A stretch of DNA of 64,000 nt from Chitinispirillales bacterium (GCA_031254105.1 JAIRVB010000035.1:124001-188000); one strand, 5' to 3'. Positions 1 through 9,787 are shown, counted from the stretch's first letter. A program made the numbers and translations. Notes: generated from the letters alone by a model not told the origin.

Positions 1-337
1 ACGATCATTGATCGTTCCGTTTTTCCGCAGCCAAGTTATCATTACCAAAATTCTTCATTGCCGAATTATTTCTGCATTAAACAAATCAAGTTACAGAAAA
101 TAATTTACACTCTCATTTATGCTGTAAGATATCTGGATAACACTTAAATCCGGCCGCCAATAAATATCGCTGCCCAATTCGTTTATCTATCCCGCAGACG
201 TCTTTTAATGTTTTTCCTCTAAATTCTTTATAAACTATAATATATATTACATAGTCTATCTATCATACTGCAAAATTATCGCAGCCTTAAATCGAATTAA
301 TAGCGGAAGTACACAACCAATATAATCAAAGGATAAA
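1..337. other. AT-rich non-coding leader, nothing recognised
   Basis: No convincing gene, RNA or repeat is visible here. A TATAAT hexamer lies at 236-241 but no good -35 element sits at the usual distance, so a promoter for the helicase downstream is only possible. The start of the next gene is set by AAAGGA at 328-333. Confidence 0.4.
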
Positions 338-1882
338 ATGAAATTTTCAGAATTTAATCTGAATCCGGACATCGTTCAGGCGCTTGACAGCGCGGGATAC
401 ACCGATTGTATGCCGGTTCAGGCTCAAACCCTTGAGCATACGCTCTTAGGGAAAGATGTTTTCGTGCAGTCTCAGACAGGAACAGGAAAAACAGCCGCGT
501 TCTTAGTATCAACATTTGCGCTTCTGCGCTCCGGCGCGCTCAAACATTCAAAAGCTCTTATTATCGCCCCCACCCGTGAACTTGCGGTTCAAATAGAGAA
601 TGAGGCTAACCTCCTTGGATATAACCTTGGGTTTGGCATCTGCAGCTTTTACGGCGGTGTAGGTTATGCCCATCAGGAGCAATGCCTTGCCGACGGTGTA
701 GATATAATGATAGGTACACCGGGAAGGATTCTTGACTTTAAGAAATCAAGAAAAATAGATTTCAGTAAAATTGGTATATTTGTGATTGACGAAGCCGACA
801 GGCTTTTTGATATGGGTTTTTTACCGGATATTATTGAGATGTTAAGAAGTCTCCCTCCATGCTGCGAACGCAAAACCATGCTCTTTAGCGCTACACTCAG
901 CAGAGAAGTGAGAAAAATCGCGCGGGAGTATATGGATCATCCGGCGGAAATAGAGATCGCGCCTCAGCAGGTTACTGTGGACGCTATCACTCAGGAACTT
1001 TACCATGTATCAAGTAACGAAAAAATGAACCTTCTTCTTGGGATTCTTAAAAAAGAAAATCCATCCAGTGTGTTGATATTTACTAACATGAAAGGTGAAG
1101 CGAGAATCGTCGCTGAAAAACTTCGCCTCAACGGTTTTCCATGCGAACATATTTCAGGCGATCTGCCTCAGGGAAAACGCTCCCGTATTGTTGAGCGGGT
1201 AAAGAGCGGAAAACTGCGGTATCTTGTCGCTACAGATGTTGCCGCTAGAGGAATTCATATAGATGATCTTGCGCTTGTTGTAAACTACGATGTTCCTGAA
1301 TACTGCGAAAATTATGTTCACCGCATTGGCCGCACTGCAAGAGCGGGCAAGAGCGGAAAAGCAATAACTCTCGCCTGTGAAGAGTACGTATATGCTCTTG
1401 ACGCGATAGAGCAGTATATCGGCAAAAAAATACCAACCGGATTTGCAAATTCCGAACTTTACGCTGAAGATTGTACCGCTGGGATGGTATTCAGAAGAAC
1501 TGAGCGGATGGCTGGCGGCAGGGGGCAGAGAGGGCGTTCATCATCAAGAGGGGGTTCGGGCAGAGGCGGCAGCCGTGGAAGTCCCAAATCATCGTCTTAT
1601 GAGTCAAGGCGTTCAGAACATAAAAAAACTGGGTATCAAAAAACAGATCAGACAAGCTCCGGTTTTAAGAGAGGACAAGGTAATAATACTGGAAGTAAGG
1701 AAAGTACCGAGAAGCATAGCCGACCAGAACCGCGCGGTCAGAGAGCGCAGCAATCCTCAACTATTTTTCAAAAGGGCGGGGTTAACCATGTAAAGCATCA
1801 GGCTGCCGCTTCGCAATCAGCGCCGGAAAAGGTGGGTTGGTTTGGTAAAATTAGGGCGAAGCTTTTTAACCATAATGGTTAA
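338..1882 (+). CDS. DEAD-box ATP-dependent RNA helicase (RhlE/DbpA-like)
   Basis: Cytoplasmic RNA helicase that unwinds RNA with ATP, probably in ribosome assembly or mRNA turnover. The full motif set is visible: an N-terminal Q motif (about residues 3-30), SQTGTGKT (45-52), PTREL, TPGR, DEAD (151-154), SAT, then in the second RecA domain the TDVAARG and HRIGRTARAG motifs. After about residue 385 comes a basic, disordered tail rich in RGG and RGS repeats, typical of an RNA-binding extension and giving a total of 514 residues. The ATG at 338 has AAAGGA seven bases upstream overall. It stands alone; the next genes are on the opposite strand. The family is certain, the exact orthologue is not, so no symbol is given. 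Confidence 0.95.
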   Translation: MKFSEFNLNPDIVQALDSAGYTDCMPVQAQTLEHTLLGKDVFVQSQTGTGKTAAFLVSTFALLRSGALKHSKALIIAPTRELAVQIENEANLLGYNLGFGICSFYGGVGYAHQEQCLADGVDIMIGTPGRILDFKKSRKIDFSKIGIFVIDEADRLFDMGFLPDIIEMLRSLPPCCERKTMLFSATLSREVRKIAREYMDHPAEIEIAPQQVTVDAITQELYHVSSNEKMNLLLGILKKENPSSVLIFTNMKGEARIVAEKLRLNGFPCEHISGDLPQGKRSRIVERVKSGKLRYLVATDVAARGIHIDDLALVVNYDVPEYCENYVHRIGRTARAGKSGKAITLACEEYVYALDAIEQYIGKKIPTGFANSELYAEDCTAGMVFRRTERMAGGRGQRGRSSSRGGSGRGGSRGSPKSSSYESRRSEHKKTGYQKTDQTSSGFKRGQGNNTGSKESTEKHSRPEPRGQRAQQSSTIFQKGGVNHVKHQAAASQSAPEKVGWFGKIRAKLFNHNG

Positions 1883-2104
1883 TTAGCGGGCGGTAAAAGT
1901 TTCTGTTTATTTAATTCCCTTCACGACAGATCATACAAGTTTGTGGAGGGTTTTTTATGTTCCTTTCCCCAATCAAAAGCAGGGGTCTTCCGATCAAATA
2001 TTTTTTCCGTTGATGGGCAATAACCGGTCAGCCGCAAACCGTATTTTTCTATCAGGAGCAAAATCAGAAACATGATTCTACTTAATGTACATATATATTT
2101 TATT

Positions 2105-2320
2105 TTAGTTTCCCGATTCGGCTATTTTCGCGGCCAAAAATTTACCTATGTCCTGTGCGATGTATTGGCTTCCGGTGGAGTGAAGTACATCATAGAATGA
2201 AGATATATAATCAAAAACGCCATGCTTTTTAAAAAGACTCACAGCATCTGCTCCGCTTATATCATTAGCCCTCTTGTAAACTTCAAGACAAAAAACTTTA
2301 AATTCTAATGTGCGGCTCAT
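2105..2320 (-). CDS. DUF3791-like small protein, possible antitoxin
   Basis: Small protein of about 71 residues, last gene of a three-gene leftward operon. Its sequence pattern (hydrophobic N-terminus, VFCLEVY, LFKKHGVFDYI, YDVLHSTG, YIAQDIGKFL) matches what I know of the DUF3791 family, which recurs next to DUF3990 genes. An in-frame TTG at 2335 would overlap the previous stop; the ATG at 2320 has GAGAAGAGG just upstream and is preferred, though the spacing is short. Function is unknown; a role as antitoxin to the ADP-ribosyltransferase-like product of the first gene is inferred from gene order only. Confidence 0.6.
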   Translation of the reverse strand: MSRTLEFKVFCLEVYKRANDISGADAVSLFKKHGVFDYISSFYDVLHSTGSQYIAQDIGKFLAAKIAESGN

Positions 2321-2331
2321 AACCTCTTCTC

Positions 2332-2568
2332 TCAATATTCAGGCAGTTCTAATTTGCCGTTTGACTTTTCACATTTGTATAAATCATACAATTTTTGTGT
2401 GCTGTATTGCCATACCTTGGTTCTCTCATTCTCCAGAAAAACATATAGCTCTGAAGCGTACAGGTTTTCAATAGCCTCATCTTCAGGCATATTCTCGGAT
2501 GTAGATATTTTGTCTACCAGATGAGCAGTTATAACAGGAAGAATTGTGTTAAATTTTTCTTTATCCAT
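2332..2568 (-). CDS. Hypothetical acidic protein in DUF3990 operon
   Basis: Seventy-eight residues, acidic, predicted mostly helical, with no signal peptide or membrane segment. It lies between the DUF3990-like gene (one base away) and the DUF3791-like gene, whose possible TTG start overlaps this stop codon by four bases. The tight packing implies one transcript and probable translational coupling. The pattern LYASELYVFLENERTKVWQYS resembles small partner proteins that accompany DUF3990 genes, but I cannot name the family. Likely part of the same toxin-antitoxin-like unit. Confidence 0.6.
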   Translation of the reverse strand: MDKEKFNTILPVITAHLVDKISTSENMPEDEAIENLYASELYVFLENERTKVWQYSTQKLYDLYKCEKSNGKLELPEY

Positions 2569-2569
2569 T

Positions 2570-3058
2570 TTATACTCTTGTCAATTCATAAAAATCAATA
2601 TATCTGCAAAATTCGAGCGATTTCTCAGTATGGAACAGTACCTGATTAAAAAGCGGTTCAATTTTGAGCCGTTTAAGCGCTTCCGCTTCGTCATAAATCC
2701 CATTCTCGAATAGGACTATTGTTGAGTAAACATTGTCGTCAGCGACAGGGCCAAAAACCATATCATAATCAAGGCTGATATTTCTCCCATTTCGGCATGA
2801 GCAAACAAAGTTCAGCCACTCGGCATTTGGCACATTAAAACTTATTACTCTCAATGATTTTTTGTAGTTTTCATCAACCTCATATGTACTTATGAGCTGC
2901 CGTTTAGGCTCTCTGCGGGCGCTGACTTTTTGAGCCCAACGTTCCGCCTGTTTTTTATTGGTAGTCGTATAAAATCCAACACCAAAATCTAAAAACTTGC
3001 TTCCCGGGATAATTTGCGGTTTTTCCACTATGTGATTACTGCCGTGGTAAACAAGCAT
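2570..3058 (-). CDS. DUF3990 family protein (ADP-ribosyltransferase-like fold)
   Basis: First gene of the operon. The N-terminus reads LVYHGSN, then FLDFGVGFYTTTN with a following AERWA helix, the pattern of DUF3990, a family placed in the ADP-ribosyltransferase fold group (Y-H-G and F-G-x-G-F-Y-T-T elements). By analogy it may modify a cellular target with NAD+, acting as toxin of a toxin-antitoxin pair; this is inference. An upstream in-frame GTG at 3073 is possible; the ATG at 3058 begins immediately before the conserved YHGS strand and matches family starts better. About 162 residues. The intergenic DNA up to 3239 presumably holds the divergent promoters of this operon and the nuclease-like gene. 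Confidence 0.75.
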   Translation of the reverse strand: MLVYHGSNHIVEKPQIIPGSKFLDFGVGFYTTTNKKQAERWAQKVSARREPKRQLISTYEVDENYKKSLRVISFNVPNAEWLNFVCSCRNGRNISLDYDMVFGPVADDNVYSTIVLFENGIYDEAEALKRLKIEPLFNQVLFHTEKSLEFCRYIDFYELTRV

Positions 3059-3239
3059 GGCGCTTTCTCTCACTCTTCTTTTACTTGCACAAACAAGAAT
3101 AATACCAATTATATTAAAATAATAAACTTTTTACCTTCTTTGTAAATAAAATACGTTTTTCTATGCTTAAAGAGGATTATTTCATGAGATGAAATTCAGT
3201 TGTGGACAATTTATCGACAACTGAAAATGGGTTCATTAT

Positions 3240-3746
3240 ATGAAATTGAGCAAGGCATATCAAAAGAAAGGTTACTATTCAAAAGATAGACAATCGGAAA
3301 TAGTTACAGATATATCGATAGAAACATTTTTACCTGATGCATCAGAATATAGTTTGTTGACAGTTATTGAATGTAAGGACTATAATGCAGCTGTTCCTGT
3401 TGATGATATTGAAGAGTTTCATTCAAAGGTTCAGCAAATAGCAGGTGACAATGTAAAAGCGATTTTTGCCACAAGTGCTGCATTACAAAAGAGTGCATTA
3501 AATTATGCTAAATCAAAAGGAATAGGAGTAATTAGATACTTGCCGGATGATCAAGTAAAAGTGGTAATGTATTGTATGATTTCAAATAATATTTCAAAAA
3601 AAGAAAAATTAAATCATTCAGAATTTAATTCAGCATTTTTAAATCAAAATCACGAAAGTTCAGGAAGATCATTTTATGCTTGTGATGACGAATATATTTA
3701 CCCAGGCTTGTTTTCGATTTTAAAAGAATATCTCAATGAAAAATGA
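3240..3746 (+). CDS. PD-(D/E)XK restriction endonuclease-like protein, possibly N-terminally short
   Basis: The 168-residue product carries a PD-(D/E)XK nuclease core: a DISIE strand around residues 24-28, the IECKDY motif (E and K catalytic) near 44-49, and then the helix and strand pattern with KAIFATS and GIGVIRY seen in Mrr-like and restriction-endonuclease-like proteins. Relatives usually have a longer N-terminal segment; here a TGA stop lies six codons upstream of the start in the same frame, so the N-terminus may have been lost. No clear ribosome binding site is visible. Base composition is AT-rich, unlike the helicase. It may act on foreign DNA, but without a methylase neighbour this is only a guess. 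Confidence 0.65.
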   Translation: MKLSKAYQKKGYYSKDRQSEIVTDISIETFLPDASEYSLLTVIECKDYNAAVPVDDIEEFHSKVQQIAGDNVKAIFATSAALQKSALNYAKSKGIGVIRYLPDDQVKVVMYCMISNNISKKEKLNHSEFNSAFLNQNHESSGRSFYACDDEYIYPGLFSILKEYLNEK

Positions 3747-3763
3747 ATTAATTACAATTTACA

Positions 3764-3800
3764 AGCAAAACAAAAATGGGAGCGGCTATAAAAGCCACCC
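3764..3800 (-). terminator. Probable terminator of the beta-helix gene
   Basis: Read on the minus strand, GGG-T-GGCT, loop TTTAT, AGCC-GCT-CCC is followed by ATTTTTGTTTT. The stem is short and interrupted but the T tract is good. A poly-C run of about nine bases sits just beside it and is a possible slippage site. Confidence 0.45.
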
Positions 3801-3838
3801 CCCCCCAAATGATATATATCCCACGATTCAACGCCTAA

Positions 3839-5011
3839 TCACCAGAACTTAAAAAATCCAAACAGTTTGCTCCAGAATCCTTTTTTGTTTGAAGATACCT
3901 CCCCCATCTCCGCTCTCATTGGGTGAGGGTATGTGTAGGGTGAGTAGTCGCTATTTTTTTCCAAAAAATAATCCCTGTTCTGCTGGATATGTTCGCGGGA
4001 TTTCCCTCTGTCATGGATAAAAGGGGTCACCTTATTTCCGTTTGAGCTGTTATTCCAGATGTGAAGGTCGTTGATCTGGTCGATAGAGGGGTATTGTTCA
4101 TTTGCTACATTAAACGAACGGTAGTTTTCGAGTACTAACGGATGTGTGAAACTGCCTTTGAATTCGTTGTCATAAATCACTCCTGTACCGCCTCTGATGT
4201 AGGTTCCCATATAGCTGTGGCCGGAGTTTACCTTATTACCGTAAATTTCATACGAGCGGCTTCCGCGTCCGTATTCCCAGTTGCCATGAGCGTCAATCGG
4301 ATTTGTATTTTGCCCGCCGTTGTCAATTGTGTTGTAGCGGAATACATACCTTGATCCGCGGTTTGACGCGATGGAGTGGGAGTTTCTGGCGGTTTTGTGT
4401 GTAAAGAGGTTATCTTCTATGTAAACAGCATCATCTGTTCCCAGAGCAACAGGCCTGTTCCATGATTTATGGTCATCTCCGTATACGACAATATCATAGC
4501 CTGCGTTTTCCTGGAACAGGTTATTGTCAATGAGTCCTTTCACAGTACCATGAGTCATTACGCCTCTGGTCTGGAAGTTTTTGAATGTGCTGTTATCGAC
4601 ACGAAAGTTGAGATCATCGCTGCGCATTTGAATGCCGCCGCCTTTTCTGTCTCCATCAAGAACAATGTTAGTCAGCCTGAAAAAACCTTCTGTAAAAACG
4701 TTGAAGAGCCAGTCAATTGAGGATTGTTTTTTTATAGTAGTGCCTTTGTTTCCGGAACCGGATAAAGTTATGTTTTTTCTAATGTCAATAGCAGGCCCTC
4801 TAAAATCAAAAATGCCTTGAGGAATAACTACTGTACCGTTCTCTGGAACTGCGTCAATTGCGGCCTGAATATCTTCGCGGGAGCCGCTCCTTGCTTCAAT
4901 AGTGACCGCCCTGGCTCCTGATGCGGAAAGAAAGAAAATCACGGCGCAAATAAGCGCGATTGAACGTGAACGAAACGAAGTGGTTTTACAGTGGTTATTA
5001 TTTTTATTCAA
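3839..5011 (-). CDS. Secreted right-handed beta-helix protein (pectate-lyase-like)
   Basis: A 390-residue exported protein. A positively charged start is followed by a hydrophobic segment and a cleavage site near SASGARA (about residue 35). The mature part opens with DIQAAIDAVPENGTVVIPQG, the usual first turn of right-handed parallel beta-helix proteins (pectate lyases, parallel beta-helix repeat proteins), then shows repeating strands such as NITLSGSGNKGTTI and VDNSTFKNF, ending in GKSREHIQQNRDYF. The fold suggests binding or cleavage of an acidic polysaccharide; no catalytic residues can be assigned with confidence. Transcribed away from the divergent tolC-type operon. Confidence 0.8.
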   Translation of the reverse strand: MNKNNNHCKTTSFRSRSIALICAVIFFLSASGARAVTIEARSGSREDIQAAIDAVPENGTVVIPQGIFDFRGPAIDIRKNITLSGSGNKGTTIKKQSSIDWLFNVFTEGFFRLTNIVLDGDRKGGGIQMRSDDLNFRVDNSTFKNFQTRGVMTHGTVKGLIDNNLFQENAGYDIVVYGDDHKSWNRPVALGTDDAVYIEDNLFTHKTARNSHSIASNRGSRYVFRYNTIDNGGQNTNPIDAHGNWEYGRGSRSYEIYGNKVNSGHSYMGTYIRGGTGVIYDNEFKGSFTHPLVLENYRSFNVANEQYPSIDQINDLHIWNNSSNGNKVTPFIHDRGKSREHIQQNRDYFLEKNSDYSPYTYPHPMRAEMGEVSSNKKGFWSKLFGFFKFW

Positions 5012-5196
5012 ACATTCTCCTTTGTTAGAGTTAAAGCAACTGCCGTTATTGCTGACGCAATTGCCAAAGCAAACAGACTTCGTATTAATACGGCAAATTA
5101 TTTAGCTTTTGTTTTTTTCGGTATGCCTCTTGCTCTTTTAATGATTTATAGGATTATTAACGCGGTTAGATTCCAATGTATGCAGTTCGGAGGTAT

Positions 5197-6588
5197 ATGG
5201 AAAAGTCGTTGCTGGGGCTATTAAGGCCGTTGGGGCGGGCAGCGCCCGCCCGTTCTTCAGTATTTTCCGTAATACTTTTTATCTGCGCTTCCGCCTTAAC
5301 GGCTCAAGATGAAATCCACGAACCATTAACTCTTGAAGAATGCGTAAGATCAGCTTTACAAAAAGGGTCGCAGGCTTACAGGATAGATAATGAACGCATC
5401 CAGAACCGCACTACTTTATTCAACACCATAAGCCATGTGCTGCCTTTGATAAATTTATCCGCGAATCTGACACGAAACAGTTCTCAGATTCAACCTGTTC
5501 TGAATATTGAGGATGAGGACGCCGGAGAGGTTACGATAATTGATCAGGATGTGTCAACCGGTAATCTCCAGACATCTGTAACCATTGTTCAGCCTTTAGT
5601 AAATATTCCATCTTTTATACAATTGAGTACGTTCTCAGATATCAAACGTATCGCTCAAACTCAGTACCGCCGGGATATGGCTGAACTGGCATTTAATGTA
5701 ATAGAGCAGTTTTATACTGTTGTTGCCATGTACAATAATGTAGCTGTGGCTAAAGCCGCTGCCGAGCAGATGGATGAGCAGGTACGTATCGCGCGCGAAA
5801 GTTACCGGCTGGGGGCTATACCGCGTCCGGAATTGCTGCGCATAGAGGTAGGGGCTATTCAACAGAGGGTAGAGATGATAAACGCTCAGGAGAGTTTGGA
5901 GAATGGGCGTAACACTTTGGCAGGTATGATAAGCGTTGCGCCTCCCGCTACCATTGACACAACCCTCGTGTTTCCTGACCTTAGTGTTGAGCTGCCCTCT
6001 TATGATTCTTTACTTCAGGCAGCTTTTGAAGCGAATCCCTCATTTATCCTTGCTGAAGCGTTGCAGCGTGTTGGACGTAATAGTTACAAAGCCGCAAAGT
6101 ATAACATTTTACCGGTGATAAGCGGAACTTTCAGCTACGGTTACTCCGCGCCTGATGTTTTCGGAAACGCGCCAGGCTTTCAGGATAGTGATCATGGTTT
6201 TTGGAGTATAGGCGCGCAGCTTAGCTGGAATATTTTTGACCGCTTAAACTGGTACTCGCAGAAGCGTAATATGGAGGCTCAGGCGCGGATTGCGGAAGCT
6301 AATGTGCGAAGCGCGCGAACTGCTTTACTTCAGGAAAGCGAACTCGCTTATACAGCCTTGCGTACATCACGGGAGGCGCTTAAGTGGGTACCTGAACTTT
6401 TGACATTAGCGGAAGAGGAACTGCGTTTAACGCGTGAGCAGTTCAGGCTTGGTGTGGCCTCCTCTCTTGATCTTTTACAAAGCCAGGTATCATACAATCA
6501 ATCCCGTCAGCAGACAGTCACGGCTGTTATTGATTACTATATCGCGGAGGCGCGTTTTGAGAGGATAATGGGTCAGTGGATAGAATAA
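5197..6588 (+). CDS. TolC-family outer membrane efflux protein
   Basis: Outer-membrane channel component of a tripartite exporter. After a signal peptide (hydrophobic SVFSVILFICASALTA), the protein shows LTLEECVRSAL and the duplicated outer membrane efflux protein repeats, with the long helical segments ending in EQFRLGVASSLDLLQSQ, a hallmark of TolC relatives. The ATG at 5197 is chosen because GGAGG lies at 5189-5193, though only three bases away; an ATG at 5176 is also in frame. It is first in an operon with macA- and macB-type genes, with which it should form an envelope-spanning pump. An unusual GC-rich hairpin lies inside its first codons. Confidence 0.9.
   Translation: MEKSLLGLLRPLGRAAPARSSVFSVILFICASALTAQDEIHEPLTLEECVRSALQKGSQAYRIDNERIQNRTTLFNTISHVLPLINLSANLTRNSSQIQPVLNIEDEDAGEVTIIDQDVSTGNLQTSVTIVQPLVNIPSFIQLSTFSDIKRIAQTQYRRDMAELAFNVIEQFYTVVAMYNNVAVAKAAAEQMDEQVRIARESYRLGAIPRPELLRIEVGAIQQRVEMINAQESLENGRNTLAGMISVAPPATIDTTLVFPDLSVELPSYDSLLQAAFEANPSFILAEALQRVGRNSYKAAKYNILPVISGTFSYGYSAPDVFGNAPGFQDSDHGFWSIGAQLSWNIFDRLNWYSQKRNMEAQARIAEANVRSARTALLQESELAYTALRTSREALKWVPELLTLAEEELRLTREQFRLGVASSLDLLQSQVSYNQSRQQTVTAVIDYYIAEARFERIMGQWIE
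5233..5251 (+). repeat. Perfect 8-bp GC hairpin inside the tolC-type 5' coding region
   Basis: GGGCGGGC, loop AGC, GCCCGCCC. It starts about 36 bases after the chosen start codon, encodes part of the n-region of the signal peptide, and has no following T tract. It could slow translation initiation or mark an inserted small palindrome. Confidence 0.6.
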
Positions 6589-6599
6589 AACTCAAAGAT

Positions 6600-7748
6600 A
6601 TGAACCGTAAGAGAAAAATCATATTAATTGCAGGAAGCGCCGCTGTTTTATTAGTGATACTGCTCCTAATTGTCCGCACAGACCGCCGCCAGCATGTCGA
6701 ACTTGGTAAAGTCAGTCTTGGAAATATATCCGCCTCAGTATCCGCTTCCGGCACTGTGCAGGCTGCTACAGAGGTGCAGATTTCAGCGTCTGTGCCGGGA
6801 ACAATAGAGAAGCTTGCTGTTTCAGAAGGGCAGGCGGTAAAAAAGAATGAGGTACTGGCTCAGCTTGACCAGCAAGAGTACCGCGCCAATCTAACCAGAG
6901 CGGAGGCGTCTTTACAGCTGACACAAGCGGCTCTTGCACAAAGTAAGACGATGTACAGCAGGGCAAAAGAGCTTTTTAACAAACATCTTATATCACGTCA
7001 AGATTACGAATCGGCTCAGACTCAGTATCTGCTTGATGAAGCAAGGGTAAAAGAGGCGTCTGCGGTTGTTAAACAGGCAAAAAAACAACTTGATGATACC
7101 ATAATCACCTCTCCTATGGATGGTGTAGTTACTCAGTTAAAAGTTGAAGTCGGTGAGCAGGTAGTTATCGGACTGCCAAGTGTGCCCGGCGTAGTGCTTA
7201 TGGTAATTGCTGATATGTCAAGAATGCGGGTAGAGGGTGAGGTAAGCGAAGTAGATGTGGTATCAATTCAACCCGGACAAAAGGCGTTTATAACCGTTGA
7301 AGCGTTTATTGACAGCGTTTTTGAGGGAGAGGTTACAGAAGTTGCCATGTCGCCTATTAATGCCGGTGCGGGCGGGGTGGTAAATTTCCTTGTTAAAGTG
7401 AGTCTTGATGATTCTGTACCTAATTTACTTCCAGGAATGACCGCGTTCGCGGATATTATCACCGCAAGCCACGACAGTGTGCTGGTAGTTCCTATTCAAT
7501 CTGTATTGACAAAAACAGTTTCAAAGATTTCGCCTCAATACAGGCCAAAAGATATTGCTCCTCAAACGGAAGTTCAGGCAGTTTTTATTGTCGAGCATGG
7601 CACAGCTTATTTAGTTCCTGTTACCGCCGGAATTGCCGGAAGGGACTATCTGGAAATTACCTCCGGTTTGCGTTTGGGAGAAGTGGTGATAACAGGCCCG
7701 TTTGCTGTTCTGCAAAGCTTGCGCGGCGGCACTGCCGTGAAAGGATAA
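6600..7748 (+). CDS. HlyD/MacA-family periplasmic adaptor protein
   Basis: Membrane-fusion subunit joining the inner-membrane MacB-type transporter to the TolC-type channel. An N-terminal anchor ([19 protein letters not shown]) is followed by the biotinyl-lipoyl half motif [22 protein letters not shown], a coiled-coil hairpin (about residues 80-165), the second lipoyl half [14 protein letters not shown] and beta-barrel and membrane-proximal domains. A GTG at 6576 overlaps the tolC-type stop; the ATG at 6600, directly before NRKRKI and the anchor, is the more natural start. Length about 382 residues, normal for the family. Confidence 0.92.
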   Translation: MNRKRKIILIAGSAAVLLVILLLIVRTDRRQHVELGKVSLGNISASVSASGTVQAATEVQISASVPGTIEKLAVSEGQAVKKNEVLAQLDQQEYRANLTRAEASLQLTQAALAQSKTMYSRAKELFNKHLISRQDYESAQTQYLLDEARVKEASAVVKQAKKQLDDTIITSPMDGVVTQLKVEVGEQVVIGLPSVPGVVLMVIADMSRMRVEGEVSEVDVVSIQPGQKAFITVEAFIDSVFEGEVTEVAMSPINAGAGGVVNFLVKVSLDDSVPNLLPGMTAFADIITASHDSVLVVPIQSVLTKTVSKISPQYRPKDIAPQTEVQAVFIVEHGTAYLVPVTAGIAGRDYLEITSGLRLGEVVITGPFAVLQSLRGGTAVKG

Positions 7749-7755
7749 AAGAGGC

Positions 7756-8439
7756 GTGCTTATCGAACTTACCCATGTAAATAAACTATACCGCATGGGC
7801 CAGACAGAGGTGGCTGCTGCGCGGGATATCACTCTTTCTATAGATCACGGCGAGTACGTGTCTATTATGGGGCCATCCGGTTCCGGCAAGTCAACTTTAA
7901 TGAATATAATAGGCTGCCTTGATCTGCCTACAAACGGTTCTTACCTTCTTAACGGAACTTCCGTTTTCGGCATGAGTGAAGATGAGCTCGCGGCGATACG
8001 CAACAGGAGCATCGGTTTTGTTTTTCAGACTTTTAATCTATTAGCTGCAGAAACTGCCGTAAACAATGTGGAACTGCCGATGCTCTACGCCGGCGTATCG
8101 CCTGAGCGTAGACGTGAGGTAGCGATGAACGCGCTTGAGGCTGTAAAGTTATCAAACCGCGGTTTGCACAAACCTAACGAAATGTCCGGCGGAGAACGCC
8201 AAAGAGTTGCAATAGCTCGCGCATTAGTCAATGATCCGCCGATAATATTAGCGGATGAACCGACAGGTAATCTTGACAGCGCTACAGGAGCCGAGATACT
8301 TAATATTTTCGATGGTTTGTGTCTTAAACGTAAAACTATCATTCTTGTCACCCACGACAAAGCAGTTGCAACTCACGCAAAGCGCGTAATAACAATCCGT
8401 GACGGACAGATAGAGAGCGACAGGGAGAGCGGTTCATGA
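7756..8439 (+). CDS. ABC transporter ATPase, MacB/LolD type
   Basis: Cytoplasmic ATPase powering the adjacent permease. Walker A is GPSGSGKST, the Q-loop FVFQTFNLL, the signature [15 protein letters not shown], Walker [14 protein letters not shown] and the H-loop VTHD. These, and the length of 227 residues, place it with the LolD/MacB (FtsE-like) subgroup. The start is GTG, seven bases after the adaptor stop, with AAAGAGG upstream. Its stop overlaps the permease start by four bases (ATGA), implying coupled translation. The ATPase and permease domains of MacB are thus separate proteins here. Confidence 0.95.
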   Translation: MLIELTHVNKLYRMGQTEVAAARDITLSIDHGEYVSIMGPSGSGKSTLMNIIGCLDLPTNGSYLLNGTSVFGMSEDELAAIRNRSIGFVFQTFNLLAAETAVNNVELPMLYAGVSPERRREVAMNALEAVKLSNRGLHKPNEMSGGERQRVAIARALVNDPPIILADEPTGNLDSATGAEILNIFDGLCLKRKTIILVTHDKAVATHAKRVITIRDGQIESDRESGS

Positions 8440-9671
8440 ACTTAAAGGATTCGCTCAGGCTTGCCTTTGGTACAATACGCGCGCATAAACTCCGTTCCGC
8501 ACTCACCACCCTAGGGGTTATGATAGGGGTAATGACAGTTATAGGGATGCTCTCATTTATTGACGGACTCAACTCCATGGTTGCAAACCAGCTTGCCGCG
8601 CTTGGCACCAACACACTTTACGTTCAAAAATTACCATGGGCCATGACCCGTCAAGATATCGATGAACTGCGCAAGAGAAGAAGCATCACTATCGGCGATG
8701 CTGACGCTATACGTTCAAACGTTACTTATGCAAAGTATGTGGCCCCAATGCTCTCATCTTCACAAAAAGTAATGTTCAGAGGCAGTGAGCTGACAGGCGT
8801 TGAGCTCGTTGGAACTGTGCCGGAGTATCAGTTAATTTTAGATATCAAGGTAGATTCCGGGCGTCAGATACTTGACATAGATTTGAATCAGCAGCGAATG
8901 GTGGCTATGATAGGAGCAACCATTGCAAATGAGCTTTTCGGTGACCGCGATCCGCTGGGCCAAATGCTTACTATCGGAAACCGCCACTTTTCCATAATTG
9001 GAGTTTTGGCCGAAAAGGGGACTTCATTCGGCGTAGATCAGGACAACATAATTATTATTCCCATTACATCGTTTATTCACTATTTCTCCGGTCCAATTAC
9101 CATGCAAAGCGAGCAGTCTGCCACTATACTCGTACAGCCGCAAAGCCCCGACGCGATTGACGCTCTTAAGGGACAGATAACAGGCATTATGCGCCGCCGC
9201 CGCGCTCTTGCGCCTAATGTGCCCGATGATTTTTCGATTAACACCGCCGAACAGCTTCTTAACACATACCGCGCGATAACCTCAGGAGTTTTCACCCTTA
9301 TGATCGGAGTCACCTCTCTATCACTTGTCGTAGGCGGAATCGGGATCATGAATATTATGCTCGTGTCTGTCTCCGAACGTATAAAAGAAATTGGAATCCG
9401 TAAAGCTCTCGGAGCCAGGCGGAGCGATATCCGTTCGCAGTTTCTTATCGAAGCTGTAACGCTCTCCTGCACCGGTGGTATTGTAGGAATGCTTCTTGGA
9501 TTTTTGGTTGCGTTTATTGCGTCCGCCATAACTAATTTTCCGGTTGCCGTAAGCTTTGGAGCGGTGCTTCTTGGGTTTGGGTTCTCTGTGTTTGTAGGGG
9601 TGTTTTTCGGGTGGTTTCCTTCGTCAAGGGCGGCGGCGATGAATCCGATTGAGGCGCTTCGGCATGAGTAA
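8436..9671 (+). CDS. MacB/FtsX-family ABC transporter permease
   Basis: Inner-membrane permease of 411 residues. One membrane helix near residues 20-42 ([19 protein letters not shown]) is followed by a periplasmic MacB_PCD domain (about 50-270) and three C-terminal helices forming the FtsX domain, including the typical [28 protein letters not shown] stretch. Together with the ATPase, adaptor and TolC-type protein it makes a complete MacAB-TolC-like exporter, used in other bacteria for macrolides, peptides or lipoproteins; the substrate here is unknown. Last gene of the operon. Confidence 0.93.
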   Translation: MNLKDSLRLAFGTIRAHKLRSALTTLGVMIGVMTVIGMLSFIDGLNSMVANQLAALGTNTLYVQKLPWAMTRQDIDELRKRRSITIGDADAIRSNVTYAKYVAPMLSSSQKVMFRGSELTGVELVGTVPEYQLILDIKVDSGRQILDIDLNQQRMVAMIGATIANELFGDRDPLGQMLTIGNRHFSIIGVLAEKGTSFGVDQDNIIIIPITSFIHYFSGPITMQSEQSATILVQPQSPDAIDALKGQITGIMRRRRALAPNVPDDFSINTAEQLLNTYRAITSGVFTLMIGVTSLSLVVGGIGIMNIMLVSVSERIKEIGIRKALGARRSDIRSQFLIEAVTLSCTGGIVGMLLGFLVAFIASAITNFPVAVSFGAVLLGFGFSVFVGVFFGWFPSSRAAAMNPIEALRHE

Positions 9672-9685
9672 TACACACTTTTATA

Positions 9686-9710
9686 AGTACATACAGAACA
9701 AATATGTACT
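9686..9710. terminator. Inverted repeat after the macB-type gene
   Basis: AGTACATA and TATGTACT form a perfect 8-bp stem with a 9-base loop, 15 bases after the permease stop, between convergent genes. There is no T tract, so a terminator role is only likely by position. Confidence 0.35.
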
Positions 9711-9787
9711 AAATTATGTGATGAAAAAATATTTTATATTTTCCAAGGACTGCGCGATCTATATAGAAATCTCATTATACCGCGCTA

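Noticed and set aside
1443..1793. 116-codon frame inside the helicase C-terminal tail
   Set aside because: A shifted reading of the RGG-rich repeat region, where base composition keeps other frames open.
9080..9676. 198-codon antisense frame over the MacB-type permease
   Set aside because: The permease frame has clear family motifs; the antisense frame is a by-product of its codon use.
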